Shown here: in pieces, positions 7,262 through 9,835 of the stretch
Layout of the letters: each line of letters begins with the position of its first letter
How positions within the stretch are numbered: position 1 is the stretch's first letter
Assembly (NCBI GenBank): GCA_009786775.1
Contig: WQRL01000042.1
Location: forward strand, 1-9,835
Reading direction: 5' to 3'
DNA from: Oscillospiraceae bacterium
Lineage (GTDB): Bacteria; Bacillota; Clostridia; Oscillospirales; Oscillospiraceae
DNA: 9,835 bases
Program-made: the position numbers and the translations under genes
The notes under the pieces: generated by a model
Told to the model about the DNA's origin: nothing
What the model saw: only the letters and a program-made list of their open reading frames with translations
Database searches by the model: none

Positions 7262-7295
7262 ATCTTCATCCTTCAGAAAATCACCTCCAGTTCAT

Positions 7296-7583
7296 TCAGT
7301 TTAGCGCGCTTATGCTATATAATACAAAGGCTTTAGCAAAAACACTTAAAATTATTTTAATAGTTATCTTCGGCATTGACGCTATAGAAAAGACAGCCTT
7401 TAATGTGATGAACACACCAAAAACTGTCTTAACTGAAAATTGGTTGCGGGTGGTGCGCAAGTACCCATACTTTTGTTTTGCGTAGGTAACTCTTGCTCCT
7501 GCGGCTTCTATCTTTGAAACATATTCATCATGTAGATTTTGCCACCCACGCCAGTTGTAGTTATTTGGGCGTTTATCCGTCAT
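7296..7583 (-). CDS. Small hypothetical protein with two predicted membrane segments
   Basis: A 95-residue product that I do not recognise. The N-terminal half is polar and aromatic (NNYNWRGWQNLHDEYVSKIEAAG) with a basic KQKYGYLRTTRN stretch at 37-47. The second half is hydrophobic with interspersed lysines, giving two likely membrane segments at about 51-68 and 73-93. The ATG at 7583 has a modest AAGGG about 9 bases upstream. It begins 25 bases after the toxin stop, and its stop is followed within about 7 bases by the sigma factor's RBS. It thus fits snugly in the operon, which supports it being a real gene. A partner of the sigma/anti-sigma pair or of the toxin-antitoxin pair are both conceivable, but neither is shown. 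Confidence 0.65.
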   Translation of the reverse strand: MTDKRPNNYNWRGWQNLHDEYVSKIEAAGARVTYAKQKYGYLRTTRNQFSVKTVFGVFITLKAVFSIASMPKITIKIILSVFAKAFVLYSISALN

Positions 7584-7608
7584 AATCGGTGCCCTTATTT
7601 TTCTTTAC

Positions 7609-7878
7609 TTAATGGTCATCATAATGCCCTTTACACGACAATATGAATAGTGCCTGACCATCTGAAAAATAGACAAGCCTATCACCCTTGTTTATCTCTC
7701 TTGAGAATCGCACAGGGTTTTTGTAGTGCTTTAGTTTCTCAGGCTTTCCTTTGCCATCATTTAGACCGCTCTCTAAAATGTCCTCAATGAGTTCATCTAT
7801 CTTCGCAACGGTCTTTGGATTGGATTTCTCCCAACTCTGATATTCTTTCAAGGCTGATTTTGCAAAAATCACCCTCAT
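7609..7878 (-). CDS. YoeB/Txe family mRNA-interferase toxin
   Basis: An 89-residue toxin of the RelE/YoeB fold, which cleaves mRNA on the ribosome when free of its antitoxin. The sequence follows the YoeB pattern: MRVIFAKSALKEYQSWEKSN, then KIDELIEDI, GKGKPEKLK, FSREINKGDRLVY and the C-terminal ILSCKGHY. The residues that match the E. coli YoeB active site are present: Glu47, Arg67, His85 and Tyr86. It should therefore be active. Three extra residues (DDH) follow the terminal HY. The ATG overlaps the antitoxin stop by four bases (7875-7878), the classic coupled arrangement. YoeB usually pairs with a YefM/Phd antitoxin; here the partner is RelB/DinJ-like. Confidence 0.93.
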   Translation of the reverse strand: MRVIFAKSALKEYQSWEKSNPKTVAKIDELIEDILESGLNDGKGKPEKLKHYKNPVRFSREINKGDRLVYFSDGQALFILSCKGHYDDH

Positions 7879-8171
7879 AGGCTTGCCTTGACTGGCTTAT
7901 CTCCAAATTTAGCTGTGCCGTCCTCATTTTTACCCAAATACTCAAAGCCACCATTACTTACTAAATCCTCAAACGCATCGTCTAATTTAGACTGATATTG
8001 CTCGTTTGCACGTTGTTTTGTGGTTAGTTCAAACGGCACACCCTGCTCTCGGACGAGTGCTTTTAGACTGGAAATCACATAGGTTGTCATGTTCAAGCCG
8101 AGTTCATCAAGCGTTGTTTCGGCTTGTCGCTTTAATTCATCATCAATTCGTATTGCTATAGACTTAGGCAT
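7875..8171 (-). CDS. RelB/DinJ family antitoxin
   Basis: A 98-residue antitoxin. Residues 1-50 form the ribbon-helix-helix DNA-binding part: the strand SIAIRID, helix ELKRQAETTLDELG, then NMTTYVISSLKALVREQGVPFEL, the hallmark DinJ/RelB pattern ending in PFEL. The C-terminal half (50-98) would wrap the YoeB toxin and block it. AAGGAGATGATTTC lies before the ATG at 8171, with GGAG about 8-9 bases from the start. The N-terminal domain probably represses its own promoter, where a 17-bp near-palindrome overlaps the -10 (8209-8225). A decayed duplicate of its promoter and first codons lies 2.5 kb away at about 5524-5655. Confidence 0.93.
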   Translation of the reverse strand: MPKSIAIRIDDELKRQAETTLDELGLNMTTYVISSLKALVREQGVPFELTTKQRANEQYQSKLDDAFEDLVSNGGFEYLGKNEDGTAKFGDKPVKASL

Positions 8172-8208
8172 GAAATCATCTCCTTTTTCACTGTATATCT
8201 ACCTGGCA

Positions 8209-8239
8209 ACATTGTATCACAACGTGCATGACTTAGCAA
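8209..8239 (-). promoter_or_regulatory. Toxin-antitoxin promoter with overlapping candidate operator
   Basis: On the minus strand TTGCTA (8234-8239), a 17-base spacer and TACAAT (8211-8216) form a sigma-A-like promoter about 40 bases ahead of the antitoxin ATG. ACGTTGT-GAT-ACAATGT (8209-8225) is a near-palindrome (six of seven arm positions match) covering the -10, a natural site for RHH autorepression. This may be the only promoter of the five-gene block down to 5807. A further promoter before the sigma gene cannot be excluded. Confidence 0.5.
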
Positions 8240-8300
8240 TACAAAACTTTCTATCATTATTTCCATAATTGTTATATCAATGCAAAAAAGAGGCCACAAA

Positions 8301-8337
8301 AAAACGAACGGGTGGCAATTGACCTCCCGTTCGCTTT
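8301..8337 (-). terminator. Intrinsic terminator of the stalk-domain protein gene
   Basis: CGAACGGG (8305-8312) pairs with CCCGTTCG (8326-8333). On the minus strand the stem is followed by seven T (TTTTTTT, complement of 8298-8304), the classic intrinsic terminator. It lies about 33 bases beyond the stop at 8366. A short T run on plus (8335-8338) gives weak activity in the other direction. Confidence 0.85.
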
Positions 8338-8365
8338 TAAGCAACACCATTTGCTATTTTTGCAA

Positions 8366-9238
8366 TTAGCTCATATCACTATATGTTTCAACAACAAATT
8401 GCCCTTCAAACACATAAGCAGTTTGATTAAGAACATTTCTGAAGAAATCAATTGGAACATATGTCACACCATCTATAATAACAGGTGCGGCTGAAAGTTC
8501 AATAGGAGCCATTCTTCCAATCTGGGCTTCAGTATTGCCAACCCAAACATGTATAGCTACACCAAGTCTAATGCTTCTCAGTGTCGCATCCCAGTTTACA
8601 TCATAGCCTAATGCTTCTGCGATTACTCTAAGCGGAGCCATGACTACGTTTTCTGTTTCACTAAAAAACGGAAGGTTTGCACTTGGAACCATTTCTCCAT
8701 TTACCACGATTTCACCGTTTAGGACAAGTGGGTCAAAGTCAGCCGGGTCGATTTCAGCCGGAAGCGTCACAATACCAACGTATCCACTTTCAGGTGCAAT
8801 TTCTACTAGCCCCGGGAGGTGAACAGCCGTTTCAAACAAAATTTCTATGCTTATAGCTTCAGCAGGTTCGCCTTCTAGAAATGTCACAACCATGTTTCTG
8901 CTTTCAAGGACTTCTGCAAGTGTACGTCCAAACAGCACTTCACGAACTTCTCTCGTTTGACCGTCACATTCATCGCTGAGTGGAACGTAATCTTCAAAGT
9001 AGATAGCTGTGTCGTCAGTTACATGAATAACAAGCTCACCATCCTCTGAAACCAAAATCAGTTCTTTTTCCGCTTCACTTGCTTGCGTTTCTAACCATAC
9101 CTCCAAGTCTTCTACAGAGAATCTCGCAGTAACTCTAGCAGCATCCTCCGGCAAATCAGAATTCAGTGCAAATGCACTAACTATACCAACTGTTAACACT
9201 ACTACTATCAGTGCGGCGATAATTACTTTTCTTTTCAT
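8366..9238 (-). CDS. Secreted stalk-domain (copper amine oxidase N-terminal-like) protein
   Basis: A 290-residue exported protein. MKRKVIIAALIVVVLTVGIVSAFA is a signal peptide or N-terminal anchor (1-25). The middle (about 35-165) is acidic and unassigned, with beta-rich repeats of 'EDGELVIHVTDDTAIYFED' style. Residues about 174-285 form the domain annotated as Copper_amine_oxidN1 in many Firmicute surface proteins: LNGEIVVNGEMVP, then APLRVIAEALGYDVNWDATLRSIRL, WVGNTEAQIG, and APVIIDGVTYVPIDFFRNVL. Despite the name, this domain does not carry copper amine oxidase activity and is regarded as a structural or wall-binding module. GAGG (9246-9249) lies 7 bases before the ATG. It has its own terminator (8301-8337) and a candidate ECF promoter (9312-9336), which raises the possibility that the neighbouring ECF factor controls it. 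Confidence 0.85.
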   Translation of the reverse strand: MKRKVIIAALIVVVLTVGIVSAFALNSDLPEDAARVTARFSVEDLEVWLETQASEAEKELILVSEDGELVIHVTDDTAIYFEDYVPLSDECDGQTREVREVLFGRTLAEVLESRNMVVTFLEGEPAEAISIEILFETAVHLPGLVEIAPESGYVGIVTLPAEIDPADFDPLVLNGEIVVNGEMVPSANLPFFSETENVVMAPLRVIAEALGYDVNWDATLRSIRLGVAIHVWVGNTEAQIGRMAPIELSAAPVIIDGVTYVPIDFFRNVLNQTAYVFEGQFVVETYSDMS

Positions 9239-9311
9239 TTTAATACCTCATGTTCTTTAAGTTTTTGTTCCTTCAGCACAACAAAGCCTAATCTGCTGCA
9301 CTAGTCCATAT

Positions 9312-9336
9312 GACGTAATACTTTCAAATAAGTTCC
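9312..9336 (-). promoter_or_regulatory. Candidate ECF-sigma promoter of the stalk-domain gene
   Basis: On the minus strand GGAACT (9331-9336) is followed, 16 bases after its AAC, by CGTC (9312-9315). AAC-N16-CGT(C/A) is the pattern of Bacillus ECF promoters such as those of SigX and SigW. The -10 lies about 73 bases before the ATG at 9238. The match is short and could arise by chance. Confidence 0.35.
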
Positions 9337-9436
9337 ATTTTTTTCAAAAAAACATATATTGCACAAGCTAAATGCGTAGCATCAATGACCTACGGCACTT
9401 ATACTGTGCAAAATGAAAACTCGAAACGAATTAAAT

Positions 9437-9466
9437 TGTCAGATTCAAGGTAAACATGTCAGATTC
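9437..9466. repeat. Two direct copies of TGTCAGATTC, 20 bp apart
   Basis: The 10-base word occurs exactly at 9437-9446 and 9457-9466, a spacing of 20 bp or about two helical turns. It lies directly upstream of the TATAAT at 9490. This fits tandem binding sites for an activator on one face of the DNA. Which protein is unknown. Confidence 0.6.
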
Positions 9467-9489
9467 GCATTTTTCCATTTTTTAGCCGC

Positions 9490-9495
9490 TATAAT
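9490..9495 (+). promoter_or_regulatory. -10 element of the lipoprotein gene
   Basis: A perfect TATAAT lies 31 bases before the ATG at 9527. At the right distance upstream (9467-9472) there is no recognisable -35 (GCATTT), which, with the direct repeat just upstream, suggests an activator-dependent promoter. Confidence 0.5.
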
Positions 9496-9526
9496 ATATT
9501 CTGTAAATAAAAATTTGGAGGAAAAC

Positions 9527-9835
9527 ATGAAAAACTGGAAAACAAAGGGAATGTATTTACTAACAGTCATCGTGACAGTATCTATGATGCTAACATTGGT
9601 TGGCTGTGGCGGCACACAAAGCGCTGATGAAGCCGAGGTGGTGGAATCAAGCATAGTAGGCAGCTGGAACTTTTTTGGCTCCCCGTATTACGTATTTGAA
9701 GAAGACGGCCTCGGCACAATGTCCAGCTTGGATATACGCTGGAACATCAGAGAAAACAATATATTGTCAATTTGTGCCACTCCTGATTTATGTGGAGACA
9801 ATTGCGTTGCCCCCACTGAATGGTACTACGAGATA
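9527..9835 (+). CDS. Lipoprotein of unknown function (partial, 5' end)
   Basis: The frame is open from the ATG at 9527 to the window edge, 103 codons; the 3' end lies outside. GGAGG (9517-9521) lies 5 bases upstream. The N-terminus has two lysines, a hydrophobic core (about 9-25) and the lipobox LVGC with the lipidated Cys at 27, then a Gly-Gly and an acidic linker. The mature part opens with SIVGSWNFFGSPYYVFEEDGLGTM, a pattern seen in small lipocalin-like or DUF5640-type Firmicute lipoproteins (GSW....F..DGTG..). It has four further Cys near the right edge (residues 81, 88, 92 region). It is divergent from the stalk-domain gene, 288 bases apart. The lipoprotein call is secure, the family is a guess. 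Confidence 0.85.
   Translation, partial: MKNWKTKGMYLLTVIVTVSMMLTLVGCGGTQSADEAEVVESSIVGSWNFFGSPYYVFEEDGLGTMSSLDIRWNIRENNILSICATPDLCGDNCVAPTEWYYEI

Larger units (their letters stand above)
9239..9526. other. Divergent intergenic region between the stalk-domain and lipoprotein genes
   Basis: This 288-base AT-rich stretch contains the candidate ECF promoter on minus, the direct repeat and -10 on plus, and the RBS of each gene. Apart from these I see no RNA gene, terminator or small ORF with an RBS. Both genes encode exported proteins, so shared control is possible. Confidence 0.6.

Noticed and set aside
8156..8494. Two 60-64-residue ORFs around the antitoxin upstream region
   Set aside because: They overlap the antitoxin promoter, the terminator and the stalk gene, have no RBS and no recognisable sequence.
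9445..9654. 69-residue minus-strand ORF across the lipoprotein start
   Set aside because: It is antisense to the lipoprotein signal peptide and its promoter, and lacks an RBS.

Overview
The window looks like chromosomal DNA of a Firmicute, most likely an uncultured member of the Clostridia. The reasons are strong GGAGG-type ribosome binding sites ahead of most genes, sigma-A style TTGACA/TATAAT promoters, a clostridial-type IMP dehydrogenase, an ECF sigma/anti-sigma pair and a stalk-domain secreted protein. This is inference from sequence character and remembered family features; no database was searched.

Layout. Positions 1-768 (-) hold the first 256 codons of a membrane protein that runs off the left edge. 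It has a long low-complexity cytoplasmic N-terminus and the start of a membrane segment, possibly an HtrA-type protease. The 493-base gap to the next gene holds its promoter, a striking 53-bp hairpin (916-1091) and a consensus sigma-A promoter (1179-1207) for guaB (1262-2779, +). guaB converges, with only 24 bp between stops, on a YwrD-like gamma-glutamyltransferase gene (2804-4417, -). Upstream of that, a cluster of three inverted repeats (4436-4533) separates it from an alpha/beta hydrolase gene (4589-5482, -).

From 8171 down to 5807 on the minus strand lie five closely packed genes: RelB/DinJ antitoxin, YoeB/Txe toxin, a small putative membrane protein, an ECF sigma factor and its presumed membrane-bound anti-sigma partner. 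They appear to share a promoter near 8211-8239 and an end hairpin at 5683-5724. Just past that hairpin is a decayed second copy of the antitoxin promoter, RBS and start (about 5524-5655). The operon is therefore bracketed by direct repeats, and the remnant's promoter now points at the hydrolase gene. Further right are a secreted stalk-domain protein (8366-9238, -) with its own terminator and an ECF-like promoter, and the first 103 codons of a lipoprotein (9527 to the edge, +) behind a TATAAT box and a 10-bp direct repeat.

The most unusual signals are the hairpin at 916-1091 and the toxin-antitoxin/sigma/anti-sigma block flanked by an antitoxin remnant.
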